Origin: Oscarella lobularis
Lineage: Eukaryota > Porifera > Homoscleromorpha > Homosclerophorida > Oscarellidae
Length of the DNA: 64,000 bases
Assembly (NCBI RefSeq): GCF_947507565.1
Contig: NC_089181.1
Coordinates: 1 to 64,000 of the forward strand
Direction of reading: 5' to 3'
A program made the position numbers and the translations under genes. The notes under the pieces are model-generated. The model had not been told where the DNA came from, did not search any database, and saw only the letters and a list, made by a program, of their open reading frames with translations. This document shows, one piece after another, positions 1 through 12,305 of this stretch (positions are counted from its first letter, which is position 1; every line of letters begins with the position of its first letter).

Positions 1-604
1 CCCTAACCCTAACCCTCTAACCTAACCCTAACCCTAACCCTAACCCTAACCCTACCCTAACCCTAACCCTAACCCTAACCCTAACCCTAACCCTAACCCT
101 AACCCTAACCCTAACCCTAACCCTAACCCTAACCCTAACCCTAACCCTAACCCTAACCCTAACCCTAACCCTAACCCTAACCCTAACCCTAACCCTAACC
201 CTAACCCTAACCCTAACCCTAACCCTAACCCTAACCCTAACCCTAACCCTAACCCTAACCCTAACCCTAACCCTAACCCTAACCCTAACCCTAACCCTAA
301 CCCTAACCCTAACCCTAACCCTAACCCTAACCCTAACCCTAACCCTAACCCTAACCCTAACCCTAACCCTAACCCTAACCCTAACCCTAACCCTAACCCT
401 AACCCTAACCCTAACCCTAACCCTAACCCTAACCCTAACCCTAACCCTAACCCTAACCCTAACCCTAACCCTAACCCTAACCCTAACCCTAACCCTAACC
501 CTAACCCTAACCCTAACCCTAACCCTAACCCTAACCCTAACCCTAACCCTAACCCTAACCCTAACCCTAACCCTAACCCTAACCCTAACCCTAACCCTAA
601 CCCT
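1..604. repeat. Terminal telomere repeat (CCCTAA)n
   Basis: About 100 tandem CCCTAA units. The C-rich strand reads 5' to 3' from base 1, which is the orientation of a left chromosome end. The first 60 bases carry variant units (a CCCTCTAA, a CCTAA and a CCCTACCC junction); the rest is almost perfect. It is the TTAGGG type used by most animals, fungi and several protists. The true end may be longer than what was assembled. Confidence 0.97.
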
Positions 605-742
605 TTATACTAAATAATTTGCACAGCAAATATAGGATCAATCGAAAGCTTATTAAATTTCCTTTTAAATGATGCTATGCATGACGTCATACGTTCAATA
701 TTTAAGGAGTTATTAAGGGTCACCCAAGTGGGTACACCTTTT
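605..742. other. Non-telomeric insert inside the telomere tract
   Basis: These 138 bp of ordinary sequence split the telomere repeat in two. The insert contains a perfect 10-bp palindrome ATGACGTCAT (681-690, a full CRE/ATF octamer) and short inverted repeats such as GGGTCACCC (717-725). Both junctions carry CCTTT next to the repeat. I see no poly-A tail, no long ORF free of the flanking repeat, and no second copy of the sequence in the window. Confidence 0.8.
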
Positions 743-910
743 AACCCTAACCCTAACCCTAACCCTAACCCTAACCCTAACCCTAACCCTAACCCTAACC
801 CTAACCCTAACCCTAACCCTAACCCTAACCCTAACCCTAACCCTAACCCTAACCCTAACCCTAACCCTAACCCTAACCCTAACCCTAACCCTAACCCTAA
901 CCCTAACCCT
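743..910. repeat. Interstitial telomere tract (CCCTAA)n
   Basis: About 28 nearly perfect CCCTAA units in the same orientation as the terminal tract. It ends abruptly in satellite A. Open frames across it (PN and LG dipeptide repeats) are a by-product of the 6-bp period and are not genes. Confidence 0.95.
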
Positions 911-1092
911 TCTGAATTAATGCAGAATTTATTCTGAAATAATTCAGAATTTATTTTCAATTATTGCAGAATTAATTCTGAATAAATGCAGAATTAATTC
1001 TTAATTAATGCAGAATAAATCGGGAATTTATTCTGCATTAATGCAGAATTTATTCTGAATTAACTTAGAATTTCAAAAAAGAATTGTAGAAG
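911..1092. repeat. Satellite A array (22-bp AT-rich)
   Basis: Tandem units of about 22 bp alternate GAATTAATGCAGAATTTATT with variants. The fused form ATTCTGAATTAATTCAGAAT, common elsewhere in this family, is a perfect 20-bp palindrome. The last part (about 1030-1090) matches 52,400-52,460 almost base for base. Confidence 0.9.
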
Positions 1093-2361
1093 GAAAAATT
1101 GACCCAGGACAAATTGTCCTGGGAACAAATTGTCCCCAGGAAAAATTGTCCTGGGGACAAATTGTCCCAGGACAAATTGTCCGAGGACAAATTGTCCCAG
1201 GACAAATTGTCCCAGGACAAATTGTCCCATGACAAATTGTCCCCAGGACAAATTGTCCCTAGGACAAATTGTCCCCAGGACAAATTGTCCCAGGACAAAT
1301 TGTCCCAGGAAAAATTGTCCCCAGGACAAATTGTCCCAGGACAAATTGTCCCAGGACAAATTGTCCCCAGGACAAATTGTCCCAGGACAAATTGTCCCAG
1401 GACAAATTGTCCCAGGACAAATTGTCCCCAGGACAAATTGTCCCAGGACAAATTGTGCCAGGACAATTTGTGCCAGGACAATTTGTCCTGGGGACAAATT
1501 GACCCTAGGACAAATTGTCCTGGGGACAAATTGTCCCAGGACAAATTGTCCGAGGACAAATTGTCCCAGGACAAATTGTCCCAGGACAAATTGTCCCAGG
1601 ACAAATTGTCCCCAGGACAAATTGTCCCTAGGACAAATTGTCCCCAGGACAAATTGTCCCAGGACAAATTGTCCCAGGAAAAATTGTCCCCAGGACAAAT
1701 TGTCCCAGGACAAATTGTCCCAGGACAAATTGTCCCCAGGACAAATTGTCCCAGGACAAATTGTCCCAGGACAAATTGTCCCAGGACAAATTGTCACCAG
1801 GACAAATTGTCCCAGGACAAATTGTGCTAGGACAATTTGTGCCAGGACAATTTGTCCTGGGGACAAATTGACCCTAGGACAAATTGTCCTGGGGACAAAT
1901 TGTCCCAGGACAAATTGTCCCAGGACAAATTGTCCCAGGACAAATTGTCCCCAGGACAAATTGTCCCCAGGACAATTTGTCCCCAGGACAAATTGTCCCA
2001 GGACAAATTGTCCCAGGACAAATTGTCCCCAGGACAAATTGTCCCAGGACAAATTGTCCCAGGAAAAATTGTCCTCAGGACAAATTGTCCCAGGACAAAT
2101 TGTCCCAGGACAAATTGTCCCAGGACAAATTGTCCCCAGGACAAATTGTCCCAGGACAAATTGTGCCAGGACAATTTGTGCCAGGACAATTTGTCCTGGG
2201 GACAAATTGACCCTAGGACAAATTGTCCTGGGGACAAATTGTCCCAGGACAAATTGTCCCAGGACAAATTGTCCCAGGACAAATTGTCCCAGGACAAATT
2301 GTCCCAGGACAAATTGTCCGAGGACAAATTGTCCTGGGGACAAATTGTACCCAAGACAAAT
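1093..2361. repeat. Satellite B array (16-17 bp, GGACAAATTGTCC)
   Basis: Units of 16-17 bp are built on the 13-bp inverted repeat GGACAA-A-TTGTCC, joined by CCCA, CCA or similar. A higher-order repeat is visible: the marker GACCCTAGG recurs at 1501, 1870 and 2209 (spacings 369 and 339). Long open frames on both strands come from the stop-free monomer and are not genes. Confidence 0.93.
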
Positions 2362-3127
2362 TCTGAATAAATGCAGAATTAATTCTGAATAAATGAAGAA
2401 TTAATTCTGAATTAATGCAGAATAAATGCGGAATTTATTCTGAATTAATGAAGAATTTATTCCGAATAAATGTAAAATTTATTCTGAATTAAAGCAGAAT
2501 TTATTCTGAATTAATGCAGAATTTATTCTGCATTAATCTAGAATAATTTCTGCATTAATGCAGAATTAATTCAGAATTTATTCAGAATTTATTCTGAATT
2601 AATGCAGAACTTATTCTGAATAAATTTAGAATTTATTCTGAATTAATGCAGAATTTATTCTGAATTAAGGCAGAATTTATTCTGAATTAATGCAGAATTA
2701 ATTCAGAATTTATTCTGAATTAATGCAGAATTTATTCTGAACTAATGCAGAATTTATTCTGAATTAATACAAAATTAATTCTGAATAAATGCAGAATCAA
2801 TTCTGAATTAATGCAGAATTAATTCAGAATTTATTCTGAATTAATGCAGAATTTATTCTGAATTAATGCAGAACTTATTCTGAATAAAAGCAGAATTTAT
2901 TCTGAATTAATGCAGAATTTATTCGGAACTAATGCGGAATTTATTCTGAATAAATGCAGAATTTATTCTGAATTAATGCAGAATTTATTCTGAATTAATG
3001 CAGAACTTATTTTGAATTAATGCAGAATTTATTCTGAATAAATGTAGCATTTATTCTGAATTAATTCAGAATTAATTCAGAATTAATGCATAATTTATTC
3101 TGAATTAATGCAGAATTTATTTTGAAT
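2362..3127. repeat. Satellite A array
   Basis: Continuous 22-bp AT-rich units with variants such as GCAGAACTTATTC and GCAGAATCAATTC. The exit into satellite C reads GAATGAATTCTGGCAGGC, the same junction used near 54,224. Confidence 0.9.
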
Positions 3128-3980
3128 GAATTCTGGCAGGCAGTGTACGTACTCCGCAGGCAGGCGGTGTATATATTCCGGCAGGCGGTGTATATATTCT
3201 GGCAGGCGGTGTACGTACTCCGCCAGCAGGCGGTGTATATATTCCTGCAGGCGGTGAAGATATTCTGGCAGGCAGTGTACGTACTCCGCAAGCAGGCGGT
3301 GTAGATATTCTGGCAGGCGGTGTATATATTACGGCAAGCGGTGTACGTACTTCGCCGGCAGGCGGTGTATATATTACGGCAAGCGGTGTACATACTCCGG
3401 AGGCAGGCGGTGTATATATTACGGCAAGCGGTGTACATACAACGCGGGCAGGCGGTGTATATATTCCGGCAGGCGTGTACGTACTCCGCCGGAGGCGGTG
3501 TATATATTCCGGCAAGCGTTGTACATATTCCGGAAGGCAGTGTACGTACTCCGCCGGCAGGCGATGGATATATTCCTGCAGGCGTGTACGTACTCTGCCA
3601 GCAGGCTGTGTATATATTACGGCAAGCGGTGTACGTACTCCGCCGGCAGGCGGTGTATATATTCCGGCAGGCGGTGTATATATATTCCGGCAAGCGGTGT
3701 ACGTACTCCGCCGGCAGGCGGTGTATATATTCCGGCAGGCGGTGTATATATTCCGGCAAGCGGTGTATATATTCCGGCAGGCGTGTACGTACTCCGGCGG
3801 CAAGCGGTGTATATATTGCGGCAGGCGTGTACGTACTCCGCTGGCAAGCGGTGTATACATTCCGGCAGGCGGTGTATATATTCCGGCAAGCGGTGTACGT
3901 ACTCCGCCGGCAGGCGGTGTATATATTCCGGCAGGCGGTGTATATATTCCGGCAAGCGGTGTATATATTCCGGCAAGAAA
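3128..3980. repeat. Satellite C array (21/24-bp units)
   Basis: Two related units alternate: a 21-mer GTGTATATATTCCGGCAGGCG and a 24-mer with GTGTACGTACTCCGCC followed by GGCAGGCG. They contain the palindromes GTACGTAC and GCCGGC. Unit lengths are multiples of three, so open frames run long on both strands; recurrent one-base losses (GCGTGTACG for GCGGTGTACG) shift frame, which argues against coding. Confidence 0.92.
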
Positions 3981-4301
3981 CTACAACGGCTACAACTACA
4001 ACAACTACCACAACGGCTACAAAGGCTACAAAGGCTACAACCACTACAACGGCTACACCGACTACAACGACTACAACGGCTACAAAGGTACAACTACTAC
4101 AACGACTACAACGGCTACAATGACTACAATGACTGCAACGGCTACAATGACTACAACGACTACAATCACTACAATGACTACAACGACTACAACGGCTACA
4201 ACGGCTACAATGACTACAATGACTGCAACGGCTACAACGACTACAACGGCTACAAAGGTACAACGGCTACAACGACTACAACGACTACAACGGCTACAAC
4301 G
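3981..4301. repeat. Satellite D array (9-bp CTACAACGG/CTACAACGA)
   Basis: Minisatellite of 9-bp units with CTACAACTA, CTACAAAGG and CTACAATGA variants. It sits inside satellite C with a fixed entry junction, CGGCAAGAAACTACAACGG, and returns to C through CTACAACGGTGTATATA. Confidence 0.92.
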
Positions 4302-5224
4302 GTGTATATATTCCGGAAGGCAGTGTACGTACTTTGCCGACAGGCAGTGTATATATTACGGAGGCGGTGTACATACTCCGCGGGCAGGCGGTGTATACAT
4401 AGCGGCAGGCGTGTACGTACTCCGCCGGCAGGCGGTGTATATATTCCGGCAGGCGGTGTATATATTCCGGCAGGCGGTGTATATATTCCGGCAGGCGGTG
4501 TACGTACTCCGCCGGCAGGCGGTGTATATATTCCGGAAAGCGGTGTATATATTCCGGAAGGCAGTGTACGTACTCCGCCGGAAGGCGGTGTATATATACC
4601 GGCAGGCGTGTACGTACTCCGCCGGCAGGCGGTGTATATACTCCGGAGAGCGGTGTATATATTCCGGAAGGCAGTGTACGTACTCCGCCGTCGGGCTTTG
4701 TATATATTCCGGCAAGCGGTGTATATATTACGGCAAGCGGTGTACGTATTTCGCCGGCAGGCGGTGTATATATTACGGCAAGCGGTGTACATACTCCGGA
4801 GGCAGGCGGTGTATATATTACGGCAAGCGGTGTATATACTCCGGAAGGCAGTGTGCGTACTCCGCCGGAAGGCGGTGTATATATACCGGCAGGCGTGTAC
4901 GTACTCCGCCGGCAAGCGGTGTATATATTCCGGAAGGCGATGTATATATTCCGGCAAGCGGTGTACGTACTCCGCCGGCAGGCGGTGTATATATTCCGGA
5001 AAGCGGTGTATATATTCCGGAAGGCAGTGTACGTACTCCGCCGGCAGGCTTTGTATATATTCCGGCAGGCGGTGTATGTATTCCGGCAAGCGGTGTACGT
5101 ACTCCGCCGGCAGGCGGTGTATATATTCCGGCAGGCGGTGTATATATTCCGGCAGGCGTGTACGTACTCCGCCGGCAAGCGGTGTATACATTCCGGCAAG
5201 CGGTGTATATATTCCGGCAAGAAA
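4302..5224. repeat. Satellite C array
   Basis: Same 21/24-bp units as at 3128, with more variants (TTACGGCAAGCGG, TTCCGGAAGGCAG). It ends in the fixed GGCAAGAAACTACAA junction to satellite D. Confidence 0.9.
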
Positions 5225-5267
5225 CTACAATGGCTACAACTACAACAACTACCACAACGGCTACAAA
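5225..5267. repeat. Short satellite D tract
   Basis: About five 9-bp CTACAA units bridge satellite C to satellite E. The same C-D-E bridge recurs near 37,791 and 58,260. Confidence 0.85.
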
Positions 5268-5742
5268 GGCCATGAAGATAAAGTTGAGGGCCTAGACTTT
5301 GATTCTAAGGACCTGAAGATAAAGTTGATGGCCTAAACTTTGATTCTAAGAGCCTGAAGATAAAGTTGAGGGCCTAAACTTTTATTCTAAGGGCCTGAAG
5401 ATAAAGTTGAGGGACTAGACTTTGATTCTAAGGCCCTGAAGATAAAGTTGAAGGCCAAAACTTTGATTCTAAGGCCCTGAAGAGAAATTTGAAGGCCCAA
5501 ACTTTGATTCTAAGGGTCTGAAGTTAAAGTTCAGAGCCAAAACTCTGATTCTAAGGACCTGAAGATAAAGTTGAGGGCCTAGACTTTGATTCTAAGGACC
5601 TGAAGATAAAGTTGATGGCCAAAACTTCTTTCTAAGGGACTGAAGATAAAGTTGAGGGCCTAGACTTTGATTCTAAGGCCCTGAAGATAAAGTTGAAGGC
5701 CTAAACTTTGATTCTAAGGCATTGAAGATAAAGTTGAGGGCC
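5268..5742. repeat. Satellite E array (41 bp)
   Basis: Units of about 41 bp begin CCTGAAGATAAAGTTGAGGG and end AAACTTTGATTCTAAGGA. The monomer holds AAAGTT and AACTTT as 6-bp inverted arms about nine bases apart. The exit to satellite F is GTTGAGGGCCCAACGGGTC. Confidence 0.92.
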
Positions 5743-8700
5743 CAACGGGTCTCTCGTGTAATAAATTACAGCGAAATTACAGGGGTTAGCCAAAGGGTCT
5801 CTCCTGTAATAAATTACAGCGAAATTACAGGGGCTAGCCAAAGGGTCTCTCCTGTAATAAACTACAGCGAAATTACAGGGGGTTAGCCGACGGGTCTCTC
5901 CTGTAATAAACTACAGCGAAAGTACAGGGGCTAGCCAAAGGGTCTCTCCTGTAATAAATTACAGCGAAATTACAGGGGCTAGCCAAAGGGTCTCTCCTGT
6001 AATAAACTACAGCGAAATTACAGGAGGCTAGCCAACGGGTCTCTCCTGTAATAAATTACAGCGAAATTACAGGAGGTTAGCCAACGGGTCTCTCCTGTAA
6101 TAAATTACAGCGAATTAACAGGGGGTTAGCCAACGGGTCTCTCCTGTAATAAATTACAGCCAAATTAAAGAGGCTAGCCAACGGGTCTCTCCCGTAATAA
6201 ATTACAGCGAAATTACAGGAGGTTAGCCAACGGGTCTCTCCTGTAATAAATTACAGCGAATTAACAGGGGGTTAGCCAACGGGTCTCTCCTGTAATAAAT
6301 TACAGCCAAATTAAAGAGGCTAGCCAACGGGTCTCTCCTGTAATAAATTACAGCGAAATTACAGGGGCTAGCCAAAGAGTCTCTCCTGTAATAAACTACA
6401 GCGAAACTACAGGGGGTTAGCAAACGGGTCTCTCCTGTAATAAATTACAGCGAAATTACAGGGGGTTAGCAAACAAGTCTCTCCTGTAATAAATTACAGC
6501 GAAATTACAGGGGTTAGCAAACAAGTCACTCCTGTAATAAATTACAGCGAAATTACAGGGGGCTAGCCAACGGGTCTTTCCTGTAATAAATTACAGCGAA
6601 ATTACAGGGGCTAGCCAACGGGTCTCTCATGTAATAAACTACAGCGAATTTACAGGGGGCTAGCCAACGGGTCTTTCCTGTAATAAATTACAGCGAAATT
6701 ACAGGGGCTAGCCAACGGGTCTCTCATGTAATAAATTACAGCGAATTTACAGGGGGCTAGCCAACGGGTCTCTCATGTAATAAATTAAAGCGAATTTACA
6801 GGGGCTAGCCAACAGGTCTATTCTGTAATAAACTACAGCGAAATTACAGGGGGTTAGCCAACGGGTCTCTCCTGTAATAAACTACAGCGAAAGTACAGGG
6901 GCTAGCCAAAGGGTCTCTCCTGTAATAAATTACAGAGAAATTACAGGGACTAGCCAAAGGGTCTCTCCTGTAATAAACTACAGCGAAATTACAGGAGGCT
7001 AGCCAACGGGTCTCTCCTGTAATAAATTACAGCGAATTAACAGGGGGTTAGCCAACGGGCCTCTCCTGTAATAAACTACAGCGAAATTACAGGGGCTAGC
7101 CAACGGGTCTCTCCTGTAATAAATTACAGCGAATTTACAGGGGGTTAGTAAACGGGTCTCTCCTGTAATAAATTAAAGCGAAATTACAGGGGGTTAGCAA
7201 ACGGGTCTCTCCTGCAATAAATTACAGCGAAATTACTGGGGCTAGCCAAAGGGTCTCTCCTGTAATAAATTACAGCGAATTTACAGGAGGTTAGCCAACG
7301 GGTCTCTCCTGTAATAAATTACAGCAAAATTACAGGAGGTTAGCCAACGGGTCTCTCCTGTAATAAATTACAGCGAAATTACAGGGGGTTAGCAAACAAG
7401 TCTCTCCTGTAATAAATTACAGCGAAATTACAGGGGGTTAGCAAACAAGTCACTCCTGTAATAAATTACAGCGAAATTACAGGGGGCTAGCCAACGGGTC
7501 TTTCCTGTAATAAATTACAGCGAAATTACAGGGGCTAGCCAACGGGTCTCTCATGTAATAAATTACAGCGAATTTACAGGGGGCTAGCCAACGGGTCTCT
7601 CATGTAATAAATTAAAGCGAATTTACAGGGGCTAGCCAACGGGTCTCTTCTGTAATAAACTACAGCGAAATTACAGGGGGTTAGCCAACGGGTCTCTCCT
7701 GTAATAAACTACAGCGAAAGTACAGGGGCTAGCCAAAGGGTCTCTCCTGTAATAAATTACAGCGAAATTACAGGGACTAGCCAAAGGGTCTCTCCTGTAA
7801 TAAACTACAGCGAAATTACAGGGGGTTAGCAAACGGGTCTCTCCTGTAATAAACTACAGCGAAATTACAGGAGGCTAGCCAACGGGTCTCTCCTGTAATA
7901 AATTACAGCGAATTAACAGGGGGTTAGCCAACGGGCCTCTCCTGTAATAAACTACAGCGAAATTATAGGTGCTAGCCAACGGGTCTCTCCTGTAATAAAT
8001 TACAGCGAATTTACAGGGGGTTAGTAAACGGGTCTCTCCTGTAATAAATTACAGCGAAATTACAGTGGGTTAGCAAACGGGTATCTCCTGCAATAAATTA
8101 CAGCGAAATTACTGGGGCTAGCCAAAGGGTCTCTCCTGTAATAAATTACAGCGAATTTACAGGAGGTTAGCCAACGGGTCTCTCCTGTAATAAATTACAG
8201 CAAAATTAAAGGAGGTTAGCCAACGGGTCTCTCCTGTAATAAATTACAGCGAAATTACAGGGGGTTAGCAAACAAGTCTCTCCTGTAATAAATTACAGCG
8301 AAATTACAGGGGGTTAGCAAACAAGTCACTCCTGTAATAAATTACAGCGAAATTACAGGGGGCTAGCCAACGGGTCTTTCCTGTAATAAATTACAGCGAA
8401 ATTACAGGGGCTAGCCAACGGGTCTCTCATGTAATAAATCACAGCGAATTTACAGGGGGCTAGCCAACGGGTCTCTCATGTAATAAATTAAAGCGAATTT
8501 ACAGGGGCTAGTCAACGGGTCTCTTCTGTAATAAATTACAGCGAAATTACAGGGGGTTAGCAAACGGGTATCTCCTGTAATAAATTACAGCGAATTTACA
8601 GGTGGCTAGCCAACGGGTCTCTCCTGTAATAAACTACAGCGAAATTACAGGGGGTTAGCCAACGGGTCTCTCCTGTAATAAATTACAGCGAAATTACAGA

Positions 8701-9000
8701 GGCTAGCTAACGGGTATCTCCTGTAATAAATTACAGCGAATTTATAGGGGCTAGCCAATGGGTCTCTCCTGTAATAAACTACAGCGAAAATACAGGGGGT
8801 TAGTCAACGGGTCTCTCCTGGAATAAATTACAGCCAAATTACAGGGGGCTAGCCAACGGGTCTCTCCTGGAATAAATTACAGCGAAATTACAGGGGCTAG
8901 ACAACGGGTCTATCCTAATAATAAATTACAGCGAAATTACACGGGTTTAGCCAACGGGTCTCTCCTGTAATAAATTACAGCGAACTTACACGGGCTAGCT
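5743..9000. repeat. Satellite F array (48-49 bp) with higher-order repeat
   Basis: About 67 units carry AACGGGTCTCTCC, then the hairpin CTGTAAT-AA-ATTACAG, then CGAAATTACAGGGGGTTAG. Variant units recur in order: the TCTATTCTG/TCTCTTCTG variant and its neighbours lie about 827 and then 876 bp apart (6817, 7644, 8520), showing duplication in blocks of 17-18 monomers. Confidence 0.92.
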
Positions 9001-12000
9001 AAGGCCCTGAAGATAAAGTTGAGAGCCTAAACTTTCATTCAAAGGACCTGAAGATAAAGTTGAGGGCCTAAACTTTGATTCTAAGGACCTGAAGATAAAG
9101 TTGAGGACCTAAACTTTGATTCTAAGGGCCTGAAGATAAAGTTGAGGTCCTAAACTTTGATTCTAAGGAGCTAAAGATAAAGTTGAGGGCCTAAACTCTA
9201 ATTCTAAGACCCTGAAGATAAAGTTGAAAGCCAAAACATTGATTCTAAGGGCTTGAAGATAAAGGTCATGACCAAAACTCTGATTCTACGGACCTGAGGA
9301 TAAAGAGGAGGGCCTAAACTTTGATTCTAAGAGCCTGAAGATAAAGTTGAGGGCCTAGACTTTGATTCTAAGGACCTGAAGATGAAGTTGAGGAAATCAA
9401 CTTTGATTCTAAGGGCCTGAAGATAAAGTTGAGGGCCTAAACTCTGATTCTAAGGACCTGAAGATAAAGTTGAGGGCATAAACTTTGATTCGAAGGGCCT
9501 GAAGATAAAGTTGAGGGCCTAAACTCCGATTATAAGGACCTGAAGATAAAGTTGAGAGAATAAACTTTGATTCTAAGGACCTGAAGATAAAGTTGAGAGA
9601 CTAAACTTTGATTCTAAGGACCTGAAGATAAAGTAGAGGGCCTAAACTCTGATTCTAAGGCCCTGAATATAAAGTTGAAGGCCAAAACTCTGATTCTAAG
9701 GACCTGAAGATAAAGTTGATGACCTAAACTTTGATTCTAAGAGCCTGAAGATAAAGTTGAGGGCCTAAACTTTTATTCTAAGGGCCTGAAGATAAAGTTG
9801 AGAGACTAAACTTTGATTCTAAGGACCTGAAGATAAAGTTGAGGGCCTAAACTTTGATTCTAAGGCCCTGAAGATAAAGTTGAACGCCTAAACTTTGATT
9901 CTAAAGGCCTGAAGATAAAGTTGAGGGCCTAAACTTTGATTCTAAGGACCTGAAGATAAAGTAGAGGGCCTAAACTTTGATTCTAGGGACCTGAACATGA
10001 AGTTGAGGGCCTAAACTTTGATTCTAGGGACCTGAAGATGAAGTTGAGGGCCTAAATTTTGATTCTAAGGACCTGAAGATAAAGTTGAGGGCCTACACTC
10101 TGATTCTAAGGCCCTGAAGATAAAGTTGAGGGCCTACACTTTGATTCTAAGGCCCTGAAGATAAAGTTGAAGGCCTAAACTTTGATTCTAAGGCCCTGAA
10201 GAGAAATTTGAAGGCCCAAACATTGATTCTAAGGGCCTGAAGATAAAGGTCATGGCCAAAACTCTGATTCTAAGGACCTGAAGATAAAGTTGAGGGCCTA
10301 AACTTTGATTCCAAGAGCCTGAAGATAAAGTTGAGGGCCTAAACTTTGATTCTAAGGACCTGAAGATAAAGTTGAGGGCCAAACTTTCATTCTAAGGGCC
10401 AGAAGATAAAGTTGAGGGCCTAGACTTTGATTCTAAGGGCCTGAAGATAAATTTGAAGGCCTAAACTCTGATTCTAAGGCCCTGAAGTTAAAGTTCAGGG
10501 CCAAAACTCTGATTCCAAGGACCTGAAGATAAAGTTGAGGGCCTAGACTTTGATTCTAAGGACCTGAAGATAAAGTTGAGGGCCTAGACTTTGATTCTAA
10601 GGGCCTGAAGATAAAGTTGAGGGCCTAAACTCTGATTCTAAGGCCCTGAAGTTAAACTTGAGGGCCTAGACTTTGATTCTAAGGCCCTGAAGATAAAGTT
10701 GAAGGGCAAAACTTTGATTCTAAGGCGCTGAAGAGAAATTTGAAGGCCCAAACTTTGATTCTAAGGGTCTGAAGTTAAAGCACAGAGCAAAAACTCTGAT
10801 TGTAAGAACCTGAAGATAAAGTTGACGGCCTAAACTTTGATTCTAAGAGCCTGAAGATAAAGTTGAGGGCCTAAACGTTGATTCTAAGGACCTGAAGATA
10901 AAGTTGAGAGACTAAACTTTGATTCTAAGGAACTGAAGATAAAGTTGAGGGCTTAAACTTTGATTCTAAGTCCCTGAAGATAAAGTTGAACGCCCAAACT
11001 TTGATTCTCAGGGCCTGAAGATAAAGTTGAAGGCCTAAACTTTGATTCTAAGGCCCTGAAGAGAAAGTTGAGAGACTAAACTTTGATTCTAGGGACCTGA
11101 AGATGAAGTTGAGGGCCGAAATTTTGATTCTAAGAACCTGGAGATAAAGTTGAGGGCCTAAACTCTGATTCTAAGGCCCTGAAGATAAAGTTGAGGGCCT
11201 AGACTTTGATTCTAAGGCCCTGAAGATAAAGTTGAAAGCGTAAACTTTGATTCTAAGGCCCTGAAGAGAAATTTGAAGGCCCAAACTTTGATTCTAAGGG
11301 TCTGAAGTTAAAGTTCAGAGCCAAAACTTTGATTCTAAGGACCTTAAGATAAAGTTGAGGGCCTAAACTCCGATTCTAAGGCACTGAAGATAAAGTTGAA
11401 GGCCCAAACATTGATTCTAAGGGCCTGAAGATAAAGGTCATGGCCAAAACTCTGATTCTAAGGACCTGAAGATAAAGTTGAGGGCCTAAACTTTGATTCT
11501 AAGAGCCTGAAGATAAAGTTGAGGGCCTAAACTTTGATTCTAAGTCCCTGTAGATAAAGTTGAAGGCCTAAACTTTGATTCTAAGGGCTTGAAGAGAAAG
11601 TTGAAGGCCTAAACTTTGATTCTAAGGCCCTGAAGAGAAAGTTGAGAGACTAAACTTTGATTCTAGTTACCTGAAGATAAAGTTGAGGGCCTAAACTCTG
11701 ATTCTAAGGCCCTTAAGATAAAGGTGAGGGCCTAGACTTTGATTCTAAGGCCCTGAAGATAAAGTTGAAAGCCTAAACTTTCATTCTAAGGCCCTGAAGA
11801 AAAATTTGAAGGCCCAAACTTTGATTCTAAGGGTCTGAAGTTAAAGTTCAGAGCCAAAACTCTGATTCTAAGGGTCTGAAGTTAAAGTTCAGGGCCAAAA
11901 CTCTGATTCTAAGGACCTGAAGATAAAGTTGAGAGACTAAACTTTGATTCTAAGGACCTGAAGATAAAGTTGAGTGACTAAACTTTGATTCTAAGGCCCT

Positions 12001-12305
12001 GATGATAAAGTTGAACTTCTAAACTTTAATTCTAAGGGCCTGAAGATAAAGTTGAGGGCCTAAACTTTGATTCTAAGGACCTGAAGATAAAGTTGAGGGC
12101 CTAAACTCCGATTCTAAGGACATGAAGATAAACTTGATGGCCTAAACTTTGATTCTAAGAGCCTGAAGATAAAGTTGAGGGCCTAAACTTCTTTCTAAGG
12201 GCCTGAAGATAAAGTTAAGGGCCTAGACTTTGATTCTAAGGGCCTGAAGATAAAGTTGAAGGCCTAAACTTTGATTCTAAGGCATTGAAGATAAAGTTGA
12301 GGGCC
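9001..12305. repeat. Satellite E array
   Basis: About 80 units of 41 bp with mixed variants (AAATTTGAAGGCCC, AAAGGTCATGGCC, AAAGTTCAGGGCC). It is entered from satellite F by ACACGGGCTAGCTAAGGCCC and left by the GAGGGCCCAACGGGTC junction. No gene is visible. Confidence 0.92.

Noticed and set aside
677-960. PN and GL dipeptide-repeat proteins at the inner telomere tract
   Set aside because: Direct translation of the 6-bp telomere repeat.
1060-2392. Open frames of 200-430 codons in satellite B on both strands
   Set aside because: They follow from the stop-free 16-17 bp monomer, occur in several frames on both strands at once, and show no start context, domain or codon bias.
3061-5336. Large repeat proteins in satellites C and D (YIHRLPEY, TTTTTTATK and CSRCSRC types)
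   Set aside because: Unit lengths are multiples of three and frame-shifting one-base variants are scattered throughout; overlapping frames are open on both strands.
6223-6423. Short YYRRDPLAS repeat frames in satellite F on the minus strand
   Set aside because: They come from a few monomers in phase and are interrupted wherever a unit is 49 bp instead of 48.
5743-9000. GGGTTAG in every satellite F unit as a telomere-derived motif
   Set aside because: Only seven bases match and no unit holds two telomere repeats in a row; chance is enough.
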